Shown piece by piece: positions 43,443 to 52,367 of a stretch of 64,000 nucleotides of DNA. The DNA comes from Nitrospira defluvii (GTDB lineage Bacteria > Nitrospirota > Nitrospiria > Nitrospirales > Nitrospiraceae): positions 558,001 to 622,000 of the forward strand of contig FP929003.1 of the NCBI GenBank assembly GCA_000196815.1. The letters run 5' to 3'. A program made the translations under genes and the position numbers. Under the pieces are notes generated by a model. The model saw only the letters and a program-made list of their open reading frames with translations, ran no database searches and was not told the DNA's origin. The stretch's first letter is position 1, and the number at the start of each line of letters is the position of its first letter.

Positions 43443-44753
43443 ATGATCCAGAGCATGCGAGGCCGACGGACGATGCGGAGACCGAGACGAGAAAGACAGG
43501 CCTTGTGCGCGGGGCTGATGCTCGGGCTGCTTCCAATGACGTCGCCGGCCTTCGCGGAGACGGCTCTACCCGGAGAGTTTGGTCCCAAGGTCATCACCGA
43601 ACATAAGGTGAAAAGCCTGGTGGGGCCGTCGGTACAGATTGACGACACCGGGGCCCTCTCGCTGGCGTGGATGGAAGAAGACAAGGATGTGCGGTCCGTC
43701 CTCTATGCTCGTAGCACGGAGCCGGGCGGACCGATGGGAGCGCCGGTACGCATCAACCATCCGGAAGACGTGCCCTATTGGCGCCAGGAAGCGCCGGCAC
43801 TAGTGGTGCAGGGGGAGGACGTGTTTGTCACATGGGGACTGGCCCATCCGAAAGCGACCCCGCAACAGCCCCTTGCGACGGAACTGCGATTGAGCCGCTC
43901 GACCGATGGCGGGAAGACGTTTCAACCCTCCGTCACGGTGAACGACGATCCGGGAGTCATTCAACATACCTTCGATGCCCTGCATCGTGATGCGGATGGA
44001 CGGTTGCACCTCTCCTGGATCGACGGGCGTGAAGGAAAGAAGGAGCCCGGCACCTACGTGGCCCGTTCCTTGGACCGTGGCGCGACAATCACCAAGAATC
44101 TCAAGGTGGATGAGGGGACCTGTGTCTGTTGCCGCACCGCGGTGACGAGCGGCCCGGAGGGGATGGTCTACGTGGCCTGGCGGAAGATTTTCGAAGGGAA
44201 TGTACGGGAAACCGTCGTGGCCCGTTCGACGGACCACGGGGAGACCTTCGAGGCGCCGGTGATTGTGGGGCATGATCAATGGGTGTTTCCGGCCTGCCCG
44301 CATCGTCCGGCCTCGATGGGTGTCGACCGTCAGGGTCGTCTCTACGTCGTCTGGTACACCGAAGGAACGGACGAAATCCCCGCCGTCTACATCGCATCTT
44401 CGGACGATCGAGGGAAGAGTTTTTCTGAAAAGCGGAAGTTGAACGTCTCGAAAAACACCTTTCCCGACCATCCGCAGATTGCGGTCGATCCTGAAGGACG
44501 GATCGTGGTGGTGTGGGAGGAGCAGGCTCCGGTCAAGCGGGATGTGGTGATGAGCGTCTCGATGGATCGTGGCGCAACCTTTACGGCCCCGCACAAAGTG
44601 AATGAGAGAAAAAGCCAGACTCCGGTCGTGGCCGTGAATAGTCAAGGTCTGTTTGTCCTGGCCTGGATGGAGCATGGCATGCCCGGTCATAAACTTGTGA
44701 TGCAGACCGTGAAGGTACCTTCGGTGAAGGTGGCGGCTGAACCAGTGCGATAG
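43443..44753 (+). CDS. Secreted BNR/sialidase-like beta-propeller with CxCCR motif (paralogue 2)
   Basis: 436 aa with signal peptide (LCAGLMLGLLPMTSPAFA, cut near residue 38). Same architecture as the 38228-39502 protein: Asp-box-type repeats, CVCCR (Cys 227, 229, 230), WRKIFEGNVRETVVARSTDHG and WVFPACPHR (Cys285, His287). The alignment of these blocks is close while N- and C-termini diverge, so this is an old duplication. It is followed 12 bp later by the second TlpA gene, strengthening a redox link. Confidence 0.8.
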   Translation: MIQSMRGRRTMRRPRRERQALCAGLMLGLLPMTSPAFAETALPGEFGPKVITEHKVKSLVGPSVQIDDTGALSLAWMEEDKDVRSVLYARSTEPGGPMGAPVRINHPEDVPYWRQEAPALVVQGEDVFVTWGLAHPKATPQQPLATELRLSRSTDGGKTFQPSVTVNDDPGVIQHTFDALHRDADGRLHLSWIDGREGKKEPGTYVARSLDRGATITKNLKVDEGTCVCCRTAVTSGPEGMVYVAWRKIFEGNVRETVVARSTDHGETFEAPVIVGHDQWVFPACPHRPASMGVDRQGRLYVVWYTEGTDEIPAVYIASSDDRGKSFSEKRKLNVSKNTFPDHPQIAVDPEGRIVVVWEEQAPVKRDVVMSVSMDRGATFTAPHKVNERKSQTPVVAVNSQGLFVLAWMEHGMPGHKLVMQTVKVPSVKVAAEPVR

Positions 44754-44765
44754 CCGGGCGGGTTT

Positions 44766-45311
44766 GTGATTGGAACGATGATGACGACGGGATTGTTCAG
44801 GGGCCTCATGTTGGCGGTTGTGCTGAGCGCGACGGCCGGTCCTGCATGGGCGGATGATCCCTTCGCCGCGTTGAAAATCGCGCGGGTCGCACCGGGCACT
44901 GCCGCTGCGGCCTTCGAGTTGCCATCTCTTGACGGGCGCATGGTGCAACTCGCGGACTTGAAGGGGAAAGTCGTCGTGGTGAATTTCTGGGCCACCTGGT
45001 GCGGGCCCTGCAAGGAAGAAATGCCCGCCTTCGAGCGTCTGCGGCAACAACTGGATCCGAACCGGTTCGCGCTGCTCACCGTCACGACGGATTTGCAGCG
45101 CGAGGGCATCAAGCATTTTCTCGCCAATCTCCATGTGCTGGTGCCTGTGTTGTTCGATGAAGATCAAGCCGTGTCCCAAGCCTATCTCGTGCGGGCGTTA
45201 CCGACGACCGTGTTCATCGATCGGCAGGGCGCGTTGATCGGGCGTGCCGTGGGGCCCCGCGAGTGGGACACGCCGAAAGCCGTGCAGGCCATTCAGAGTC
45301 TGATGCCATGA
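44766..45311 (+). CDS. TlpA-family thiol-disulfide oxidoreductase (CGPC)
   Basis: 181 aa from GTG 44766 (an ATG at 44778 is an equal candidate). The signal peptide (LMLAVVLSATAGPAWA) precedes a thioredoxin fold with FWATWCGPCKEEMP (~residues 77-90) and cis-Pro ALPTTVFID (~147). It belongs to the periplasmic TlpA/ResA-type reductants. Its stop overlaps the ATG of the next small His/Cys gene (ATGA), so the two are translationally coupled. Confidence 0.9.
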   Translation: MIGTMMTTGLFRGLMLAVVLSATAGPAWADDPFAALKIARVAPGTAAAAFELPSLDGRMVQLADLKGKVVVVNFWATWCGPCKEEMPAFERLRQQLDPNRFALLTVTTDLQREGIKHFLANLHVLVPVLFDEDQAVSQAYLVRALPTTVFIDRQGALIGRAVGPREWDTPKAVQAIQSLMP

Positions 45312-45628
45312 TGCGTCTCACGAAACCTTCCATTGGACTGGCAGCCGCCCTCGCCGGCCTCTATCTGGTTCTAGCCGTCTTTTCCGTCGCCTGCGTGTTC
45401 GATCATGCCGATCCGAAACCGGCCGCTCATCACCACGGCGAACCGGTCTCTCATTCCAGCTTTTGCGCCTGGGCCTGTCAGGCAAACCCCACGTCGGATA
45501 CTGGCCCTGTCGCCTTGGTCCTGCAGCCGTTTTTCGTCGCCACGCTCTTGGTCGAGAGTAGTCATTCCATCATCACGGGAGGCGGTGGCTTTCACGCCGC
45601 CTCTCGTGCGCCACCCGTTCAGTCCTGA
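45308..45628 (+). CDS. Small one-helix His/Cys protein (family copy 3)
   Basis: 106 aa from ATG 45308, which overlaps the TlpA stop in an ATGA. One hydrophobic helix (residues ~9-30, LAAALAGLYLVLAVFSVACV) is followed by FDHADPKPAAHHHGEPVSHS and FCAWACQAN (C-x-W-x-C), and the C-terminus is AASRAPPVQS. A receptor gene starts 110 bp downstream. The motif set matches the other four copies. Confidence 0.72.
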   Translation: MMRLTKPSIGLAAALAGLYLVLAVFSVACVFDHADPKPAAHHHGEPVSHSSFCAWACQANPTSDTGPVALVLQPFFVATLLVESSHSIITGGGGFHAASRAPPVQS

Positions 45629-45738
45629 TTCCCTTTTCATATCGCTAGATCGTCTAGCTTCTCTTCTCGTCCGTTCAGACAGGGGCGCGAGGAGGTTGTC
45701 TTTTCTGTCGTGTGCACAGTTGTGCCGGGAGGACGTGT

Positions 45739-48063
45739 ATGTGGGCCCGTCGGTACTTACCTCAAATTCAATTCATTCTGTTTCTTACTCTCGTCGCGGC
45801 GCTGCCCTTGAGCGGGCTCCAAGTCTTTGCGCAGGAGGAGTCGGCCACCGGCGCCGTCATGGAAAAAAGCGCGCGTGAGCGCGACCTGCGGGATCAGTTG
45901 CAGAAAATTCTTCATGAGCTGGAGGAACTCCAGCAGGCGCCTGCGGGAGGCGCGACTGCCGCGCCGGTACAGCCGTCGGTGCTGCAGGAACCGTCGGAGG
46001 CAAAGGCTGCCGAAGCGATTCCGCAATATGAGCTGTCCGATGTGAGTATCGTCAGCAATCGCGTGCAGCGACGTCCGGAAGGCATTACGCTCTCGGCGAC
46101 CGAGCAGTCGGAAACCGAATCACAGCCGACCAGGACGCTTCGTGAGTCGATGGAGTCGCTCCCCGGCGTAGTGCTGCGGCAGGCCAACGGACCGAGGGAT
46201 TTCAGTATTTCGATCCGTGGCTCGGGCGTGAAGACCTCGTTTGCGGTGCGTGAGATCAAGATGTACGAGGACGGATTCATCCAAACGCAATCCGATGGGT
46301 TGTCCCGTCTGGATATCCACGATCCCTGGTTCATGCGGAGCGTGGAAGTCACGCGAGGCGCGTCGTCGTCGCTCTACGACAACTACGCACTCGGCGGCAT
46401 GGTGCATTTCCGTACGAGGCGGGGCAGCGACATCAACGGCATGGAGAGTTTCATCAGCGGCGGGTCCTACGGCTATCAAAAATACGGGTTCGCCGTCGGC
46501 CAGCAATTCGACAATGTGGATATCTCCCTCTTCGGCAGCCACGTTTCCGAGGATGGATTCATTCGCCACAGCGACTACAGCACGCAAACGATGAATTTCA
46601 ATTTTCGCGTGAAGGTCGACGACAAACAGAACCTGTATTTCAAGGCGATTACGAACTGGCTGGACTCGCGGGTGCCGACGCGGCTGACGCTGTCGCAGTT
46701 CGATGCCGACCACCGGCAAGCCGGCGGGATCAACAATGCCACGAATGCGGTGCTCCTGGGCCAGCGTCGATTGGATCGGCGGAATATCATTGGTGGAATG
46801 TATGAACGGCAGATCGATGCCAACACCGTCTTGACGATGGAAGCCGACTACGACGTGAAGGACATCAATCAGACCTTCGCGCAGGTCAGCGACAACATCA
46901 ATCCGAACTACAAACATTACACCGATTTGCGTCACGACGGGCGGCTGTTCGATATGCCGTTGCGGAGCTACGTCGGCTTTTTTGTGAATCAGATGGAGCA
47001 GGAAGGGCAGACCTTCAATAACCTCCAGGACTTTTTCGGGACACGCGGCACATTGGCACAGAACAGCCGCGGGACGATCCGGAACATCGGCGGACGGTTC
47101 CGGGAAGAATTGGAATTTGTGCCGAAGTGGACCCTGGCCGCAGGCCTCGGGTTCGAGCAATCGCAGTTGAGCGTGCAGACAATCAACTACACCGCCGGGG
47201 CGGTGAGTGGTCGGTCCGGAGCGGAACGGAGCTTCAGCAACTGGGCGCCGGAACTGTCGGTCAGCTGGAAGCCGGCCGACGGGTATCGTCATTGGGTGCG
47301 TGCCTCCACCGGGTATGCCATTCCGGGGTTCGGCAATCTGTTGACCAATCCGTTTACGGGTCTCGCCGGAACCAACTTCGACCTGAAGCCGCAGAAAAAC
47401 CTCAACGTCGAACTCGGCACCGAGTCCCGTCTGCACAAGACCTTGACCGTGCAATTAGTCGGCTTTGTCACGTTCGTCAAAGACGAAATCATCACGCAGG
47501 TGGTCTCCAATACCGGCGGTCAGGCGGCGATCAATGCGGACTCGTCGCAATATCGAGGCATCGAGTTGTTCTACGACTGGCGGCCCTTGGACGGGTTGCG
47601 GCTCTCCGGCGCCTACACGCACATCGATGCGAAGTACATCAATTTCAGCGACCGGTTCCTCGCCGGCGGAATTCCGACGGCCTTCGTGCGGGACGGCAAA
47701 GTGGTGCCGAACGTGCCGACCGACACGTTCAATTTCAAGGAGTCCTACGACCATGCCGCCAGCGGGTGGGGCGGTTGGGTGGAAGTCAACTATATGAACA
47801 GTTACTTCCTGAACAACAACAATACGGTGGGGATCCCCTCCTTTGTGATCGCCAACCTGAATATCCATAAGAACTTCGAGTTCCAGAATAACAAGTGGAT
47901 CCGGTTCGCCAAGTTCTTTGCCGAGATCGACAATATCGCCGACAAGAAATATGCGGCCTCCGGCAACGTGGTGGCCGATAGCACGGCCGATGCGAACAAG
48001 ACGTTGTTCTTTGCCGGGTACGGCCGGTCGTTTTATGCCGGGGTGACATTGGGATTGTTCTAA
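45739..48063 (+). CDS. TonB-dependent receptor with N-terminal coiled-coil extension
   Basis: 774 aa from ATG 45739 (GGGAGGA 6 bases upstream; the frame is open earlier). After the signal (residues ~1-30) there is a helical, heptad-like segment (EKSARERDLRDQLQKILHEL, ~40-70), then a Ton-box-like LSDVSIVSNR (~103) and plug (LRESMESLPGVVLRQANGPR ... VEVTRGASSSLYDNYALGG), then a 22-strand-type barrel ending in YAGVTLGLF. The receptor could import a metal-chelate or vitamin; the ligand is unknown. The same N-terminal extension recurs in the receptor cut off at the window edge. A hairpin at 48071-48107 follows. Confidence 0.9.
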   Translation: MWARRYLPQIQFILFLTLVAALPLSGLQVFAQEESATGAVMEKSARERDLRDQLQKILHELEELQQAPAGGATAAPVQPSVLQEPSEAKAAEAIPQYELSDVSIVSNRVQRRPEGITLSATEQSETESQPTRTLRESMESLPGVVLRQANGPRDFSISIRGSGVKTSFAVREIKMYEDGFIQTQSDGLSRLDIHDPWFMRSVEVTRGASSSLYDNYALGGMVHFRTRRGSDINGMESFISGGSYGYQKYGFAVGQQFDNVDISLFGSHVSEDGFIRHSDYSTQTMNFNFRVKVDDKQNLYFKAITNWLDSRVPTRLTLSQFDADHRQAGGINNATNAVLLGQRRLDRRNIIGGMYERQIDANTVLTMEADYDVKDINQTFAQVSDNINPNYKHYTDLRHDGRLFDMPLRSYVGFFVNQMEQEGQTFNNLQDFFGTRGTLAQNSRGTIRNIGGRFREELEFVPKWTLAAGLGFEQSQLSVQTINYTAGAVSGRSGAERSFSNWAPELSVSWKPADGYRHWVRASTGYAIPGFGNLLTNPFTGLAGTNFDLKPQKNLNVELGTESRLHKTLTVQLVGFVTFVKDEIITQVVSNTGGQAAINADSSQYRGIELFYDWRPLDGLRLSGAYTHIDAKYINFSDRFLAGGIPTAFVRDGKVVPNVPTDTFNFKESYDHAASGWGGWVEVNYMNSYFLNNNNTVGIPSFVIANLNIHKNFEFQNNKWIRFAKFFAEIDNIADKKYAASGNVVADSTADANKTLFFAGYGRSFYAGVTLGLF

Positions 48064-48070
48064 CCATGTG

Positions 48071-48107
48071 GTGCGAGCGGCGCCCTGACGCGGGACCGCT
48101 CGCGCAC
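48071..48107 (+). terminator. Hairpin after first receptor gene
   Basis: GTGCGAGCGG (48071-48080) pairs with CCGCTCGCGCAC (48096-48107), with a 2-base bulge and 15-base loop, 8 bp after the receptor stop. There is no T-run, so termination is likely partial; the HTH gene starts 20 bp further on. Confidence 0.4.
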
Positions 48108-48126
48108 ACTTAACAAGGAGATTGCC

Positions 48127-48321
48127 ATGAACAAGCAACTCTTGCGGGTCGGTGAGGCGGCGGATGTGTTGGCGGTGAGCCGTTGGACGATTTATCGATG
48201 GGTGGAAGAGGGGCGGTTGGAGGGTACCAAGATCGGGCGCGGGAGCCTCAGGGTCTTTCGCACCTCGCTGGACCGGTTGGTGCAAAACAATAAGACGCAG
48301 GAAATGAACCTGACCGTCTGA
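48127..48321 (+). CDS. Excisionase-type helix-turn-helix DNA-binding protein
   Basis: 64 aa, with AAGGAG a few bases upstream of ATG 48127. The core reads LLRVGEAADVLAVSRWTIYR then WVEEGRLEGTKIGRGSLRVF (residues ~5-45), the pattern of HTH_17/excisionase-family proteins related to MerR. Such proteins bind DNA as small regulators or recombination directionality factors. No integrase is nearby, so a role as a local regulator of the receptor genes is more likely, by inference. Confidence 0.85.
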   Translation: MNKQLLRVGEAADVLAVSRWTIYRWVEEGRLEGTKIGRGSLRVFRTSLDRLVQNNKTQEMNLTV

Positions 48322-48395
48322 GGTGTGCGCTGCAAAGACCGTGATCGGCCGGTGAGAAGGCCGATGCGGTCTGTTGTGAGCGGATGAGAGGACCT

Positions 48396-49805
48396 ATGAG
48401 TCGCATCCTATTGTGTCTGGTTATTGTGCTGGCCGGTTGTGCGGGCGGGACGGACCTGCCCTCGTCGTCGAAAGCCTCGCACCAGACGGGGCCGTCCGGG
48501 AGCGATTCCTACGCGTTCATCAACGGCCGATGGTTCGACGGCCAAGGGTTTCAGTCCACCACTTGGTATTCAGTGCAGGGACGTTTGACGCGCACCCCGC
48601 CGCAGGGACGAGTCGAGACGGTGGATTTGTCCGGCCTGTTCGTCGTGCCGCCGTTCGGGGAAGCGCACAATCACAACGTGGAAGGTCCCTGGAATATTCA
48701 GGCGGTAACTGAGCGGTATCTCAAGGACGGCGTGTTCTATGTAAAGAATCCCAACAACGTTCGGGACTTTGCATTGCAGATTCGACGCGCCGTCAATCAA
48801 CCGACGAGCATCGATGCGACCTTCGCCCATGCCGGACTGACCGGGCGGGGCGGCCATCCCGTTGCGTTGTATGAGGATGTCTTGCGCGTCAGTCGGTATG
48901 AGCCGGCGATCGGGCCAATCGAGCGGGGATGGTTTGAGGACCGGTCGTACATCGTGCTCGACACCGAGGCCGATCTGGAAACGAAATGGCCGGTGATCAC
49001 GAGTGGCCGGCCTGACTTCCTGAAAGTGTACCTGGTGCATTCGGAAGACGAGGACGCGACCGGAATGTCCGGACAGTCCCCGCGACGAAGCGGTCTCCAT
49101 CCTCGACTCGTGCCACTAATTGTCGCGAAGGCCCATGCCGCGGGGCTGCAGGTGACGGCGCATGTCGAGACGGCAGCGGATTTTCGCCGGGCGGTTCGCG
49201 CAGGTGTCGACGAACTGGCGCATGTGCCGGGATGGCTGGTGACCAGTGCCGCCGATGGGGAGTCCGCCCGACTCACGGAAGCGGATGCGCAGTTAGCCCT
49301 GGAACATCACGTGCGAGTCGTGACCACCGCTGTGGCGGGGAGCGCCATGCCTTCTGTTCAGGGCCATCATCCGCACGGGCATGACGAAGGGCATGCAACC
49401 GGGATGTCCGATCATCACCCGGCCGCGCCGGATGAATCGCGGGTACAGATTCTCAAGGACAACCTTGCGTTGCTCCATCGCGTGGGGGTGCACGTAGTGG
49501 TCGGCAGCGACCATGCCGAGACATCGCTGGCGGAAGTGATGCAGCTGGACAGATTTCATCTCTTCGACAACCTGACGCTGCTCAAGATGTGGTGTGAGGA
49601 CACGCCGGCTGCGATTTTCCCCGGCCGTCGGATCGGGCGATTCGACGAAGGGTACGAGGCCAGCTTTGTCGCGTTGGCCGGCAACCCCATCCAGGATTTT
49701 TCGCAGGTGCAGCGCATTGTGCGGCGATTCAAGCAGGGGGTGTTTCTGGGCGACTCAGTCGGCTCCGGCGCTGCCTCGTCAGCAGCGGTGTACCAGGGTC
49801 ACTGA
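48396..49805 (+). CDS. Amidohydrolase-superfamily lipoprotein with His-rich insertion
   Basis: 469 aa from ATG 48396 (MSRILLCLVIVLAGC, lipobox LAGC, Cys ~residue 15; an ATG at 48384 is possible). The metal-site pattern of cytosolic-type amidohydrolases is complete: AHNHN (HxH, ~92), FLKVYLVHS (Lys ~211), VTAHVE (~252), ELAHVPG (~273) and VVGSDHAE (Asp, ~371). A His-rich insertion (HHPHGHDEGHATGMSDHHP, ~325-343) is unusual and may bind metal. Outer- or inner-membrane anchored, facing the periplasm. It lies between two TonB receptor genes, so it may process the ligand after uptake; substrate unknown. Confidence 0.85.
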   Translation: MSRILLCLVIVLAGCAGGTDLPSSSKASHQTGPSGSDSYAFINGRWFDGQGFQSTTWYSVQGRLTRTPPQGRVETVDLSGLFVVPPFGEAHNHNVEGPWNIQAVTERYLKDGVFYVKNPNNVRDFALQIRRAVNQPTSIDATFAHAGLTGRGGHPVALYEDVLRVSRYEPAIGPIERGWFEDRSYIVLDTEADLETKWPVITSGRPDFLKVYLVHSEDEDATGMSGQSPRRSGLHPRLVPLIVAKAHAAGLQVTAHVETAADFRRAVRAGVDELAHVPGWLVTSAADGESARLTEADAQLALEHHVRVVTTAVAGSAMPSVQGHHPHGHDEGHATGMSDHHPAAPDESRVQILKDNLALLHRVGVHVVVGSDHAETSLAEVMQLDRFHLFDNLTLLKMWCEDTPAAIFPGRRIGRFDEGYEASFVALAGNPIQDFSQVQRIVRRFKQGVFLGDSVGSGAASSAAVYQGH

Positions 49806-49875
49806 GACGGGACGCTTACAACCAGCGTCGCGCCGTAATCTAACGTTCGGTCTGGGCATGAAAAGGAGCGCGGGA

Positions 49876-52134
49876 ATGAAGGAGAGGGGTTGGAGCTTGT
49901 TCGCAGTCGGTTGCCTGGCAACCATGGTGTTAGGAGTGAGCATCGATCAGTCGATCGCGCGGGCGGCCGAGGAGCCGTCCGGTCAGGAGGCGCCGGTTGT
50001 CGTCGTTGATCCGGTGGAGGTGAGGGGAAAGCGGATTGAAAACGTCGAGGATGTGAAGCAGGAACTTGCCCGCCGGCCGGGCAGCAATATCCTGATCGAG
50101 GAAAAGCAGATTACCGAGTCGCGCGCAATCAACTTGCAAGACGTGTTGCAGTTCTCGCCGGGCGTTCGGTTTCAATCGCGATTTGGCGCCGATGAAGGAC
50201 AGTTCCAAATCCGGGGCACTTCGTTGCGCAATAACTTCCACCATCGCGGGATCAATATTCTCATCAATGGAATCTTCTTCGGCGATGCCGACGGGTTTTC
50301 GGATTTTGAATCGATCGACCTGTTGGCCTACGAGCGGATCGAGGTCTACAAGGGCGCGAACGCCTTGCGGTATGGAGCCAACAGCATCGGCGGCGCGATC
50401 AATTTCGTGCCGCGTACCGGGTATAGCGCCTCGACCATGCAATTGCGGATGTTGGGGGGCAGCTTCGGGATGGTCAGCGGGCAGGTATCCAGCGGCAAAG
50501 TGCTGAAGCCGTTCCAGGTAGGCAACATGAGCGCCACGATGGATTACTACATCAGCGTGTCCGGTAATCGCCAGGATGGATTTCAAGATAACAGCCAGCA
50601 GGCCCGTGAACGCATCAATGCCAACATCGGTCTGCAACTCGGCAACCACCAGGAGATCCGGGCCTATTTCCTCCAAGCCAATGTCGCCGAGCGGATTCCC
50701 GGCTCCTTGACCAATCAGCAGCTGTTCTTCAACCGGCAGCAAACCGGAGGGCAGAGTCCTGCCGGGGCACCGCCTTTCTTTGCCTGCGTGTCGAGCAATC
50801 AGGCCTGTAACTGGGGCCGGTACTACACGTTGCAGCGGATCGGGATCGCGTACCATAACGAGTTCGCGCCGAATCAGTTTTTCGAGATCATTCCGTACTT
50901 CTCGAATCAATTTGTCGACCATCCGATTTTTCAAACGATCCGACAGGAAAATAACAACGTCGGCGGTGAGTTCCGCTATGTGAACTCGAACAGCCTGTTC
51001 GGAAAGAATAACTCCTTCGTCGCCGGGTTCCAGCCGCGCTATGGCAACCAACGGCAACAGCGTTTCGTGAACATCAACGGCAGCATCGGGGCCATGACGC
51101 AGAACTACACCGCGAAGACCACGTATTTCGGCGCCTATGCCGAAGACGCCTTCGATGCGACCAAAGATTTCACCATCGTCATCGGCGGGCGCTGGGACTA
51201 TACCGGACGCGAGGCGACGGTCGATAACTTCGGGCCGGCGGGGAATCCGTTTAACCCCAATACTCCCTCCACGCCGACCGGGACGCAGAAACCGTTGCAA
51301 CATTTCGGAGCCATCAGTCCGAAGGTCGGCTTTGTCTATCGCACGACGCCGACGTCCCAACTGTACTTCAACGCCAGCCGGGCGTACGAAGCGCCGCTTA
51401 ACGTCGAATTGTTGTCGTCGCTCAACGCCAACGGATCGGCGAACACTGGATTCCTGAACCTCGACGCCCAACGCGCCTGGCAGTTGGAATTGGGCCACCG
51501 CGGCACCTCGGCGGATAAGCGCTACAGCTGGGATGTGACCGTCTACAACCTGGAAATGCAGAAAGAAATTCTGGCGTCGAACATCAATAACCAGGGCACC
51601 TTCCAAAACGCCAATGGGACGCGCCACACCGGCGTGGAAGCGGGCGGAGGTATGGTGTTGAAGAAAGGCTTGTTTGCGCAGGGCGGTGCCGGTAAGGAAG
51701 ACAGCCTGCAGACCCGCGTGGCCTATACCTGGTCGCGGTTCAAGTTTACCGACGATGTGCGAGGCGGCGGGATCGGCGGCCCGAATGTGCTGATCGCGAA
51801 GGATGGCAATACGGTCGCCGGTGCACCGGAACATAGTCTGAACATGGAGGTGCGGTACGATCACCCCTCTGGTTGGTGGATCGCACCGAACGTCGAATGG
51901 TCGTTGTCGGGTTTCTATACGGATTACAACAACACGATCAAGAATCCCTCCTATGCCTTGATCAATATGCGGTCGGGATGGAACATCGATGAGCACTGGA
52001 CGCTGTTTGCCGAAGGTCGCAATTTGACCAACAAGACCTATGCCGGGGCCGTCGTGGTCAATGATTCGCTGAATCGTTTCGCCAATCCCGGATTCGGGAT
52101 CAGCGCATTCGGAGGAGTCGAATATAAATTCTAA
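49876..52134 (+). CDS. TonB-dependent receptor (FecA-like layout)
   Basis: 752 aa from ATG 49876, fixed by AAGGAG 7 bases upstream (the frame is open far earlier). Signal peptide to ~residue 36 (SIARAAEE). Short N-terminal region with a Ton-box-like PVEVRGKR (~55), then plug with EEKQITESRAINLQDVLQFS, FQIRGTSLRNNFHHRG and RIEVYKGANALRYGANSIGG, then a barrel ending GISAFGGVEYKF with terminal Phe. There is no N-terminal signalling (STN) domain. Transport of a ferric chelate is typical for this layout, but the ligand is unproved. Confidence 0.9.
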   Translation: MKERGWSLFAVGCLATMVLGVSIDQSIARAAEEPSGQEAPVVVVDPVEVRGKRIENVEDVKQELARRPGSNILIEEKQITESRAINLQDVLQFSPGVRFQSRFGADEGQFQIRGTSLRNNFHHRGINILINGIFFGDADGFSDFESIDLLAYERIEVYKGANALRYGANSIGGAINFVPRTGYSASTMQLRMLGGSFGMVSGQVSSGKVLKPFQVGNMSATMDYYISVSGNRQDGFQDNSQQARERINANIGLQLGNHQEIRAYFLQANVAERIPGSLTNQQLFFNRQQTGGQSPAGAPPFFACVSSNQACNWGRYYTLQRIGIAYHNEFAPNQFFEIIPYFSNQFVDHPIFQTIRQENNNVGGEFRYVNSNSLFGKNNSFVAGFQPRYGNQRQQRFVNINGSIGAMTQNYTAKTTYFGAYAEDAFDATKDFTIVIGGRWDYTGREATVDNFGPAGNPFNPNTPSTPTGTQKPLQHFGAISPKVGFVYRTTPTSQLYFNASRAYEAPLNVELLSSLNANGSANTGFLNLDAQRAWQLELGHRGTSADKRYSWDVTVYNLEMQKEILASNINNQGTFQNANGTRHTGVEAGGGMVLKKGLFAQGGAGKEDSLQTRVAYTWSRFKFTDDVRGGGIGGPNVLIAKDGNTVAGAPEHSLNMEVRYDHPSGWWIAPNVEWSLSGFYTDYNNTIKNPSYALINMRSGWNIDEHWTLFAEGRNLTNKTYAGAVVVNDSLNRFANPGFGISAFGGVEYKF

Positions 52135-52176
52135 CCGGCTGCGGAAACAGACTGTCGGCGATGTCTCGTATGGCAG

Positions 52177-52206
52177 GCAGGGGCCCATCATCGGATGGGC
52201 TCCTGC
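52177..52206 (+). terminator. Strong hairpin after second receptor gene
   Basis: GCAGGGGCCCATC (52177-52189), loop ATCG, GATGGGCTCCTGC (52194-52206): a 13-bp stem with one G-T wobble, 42 bp after the receptor stop codon. The stretch after it is not T-rich, so an intrinsic terminator is likely but not certain. Confidence 0.5.
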
Positions 52207-52367
52207 TGCGTGTATTCGCGAACGGCGCTAACAGGGCCGGGGAGTACCTCTCGCAAGGTGAGATGGCTCGAAAAATAGGATGGACGCTTGCCGTCCGGAC
52301 ATGGGATAACTAAAACCGTCGGGTATTCCCGGATATGGGCATGTCCTGGTAACTTCAGGGATAGACC

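Noticed and set aside
38228-44753. Calling the two propellers true sialidases
   Set aside because: Asp boxes are present but I cannot place the sialidase Arg triad; the conserved Cys/His signature points elsewhere.
49930-52191. Very long open frame (753 codons) on the minus strand opposite the second TonB receptor
   Set aside because: High-GC codon bias leaves the antisense frame open; its Arg/Asp/Val-rich sequence has no recognisable domain and the plus-strand receptor is certain.
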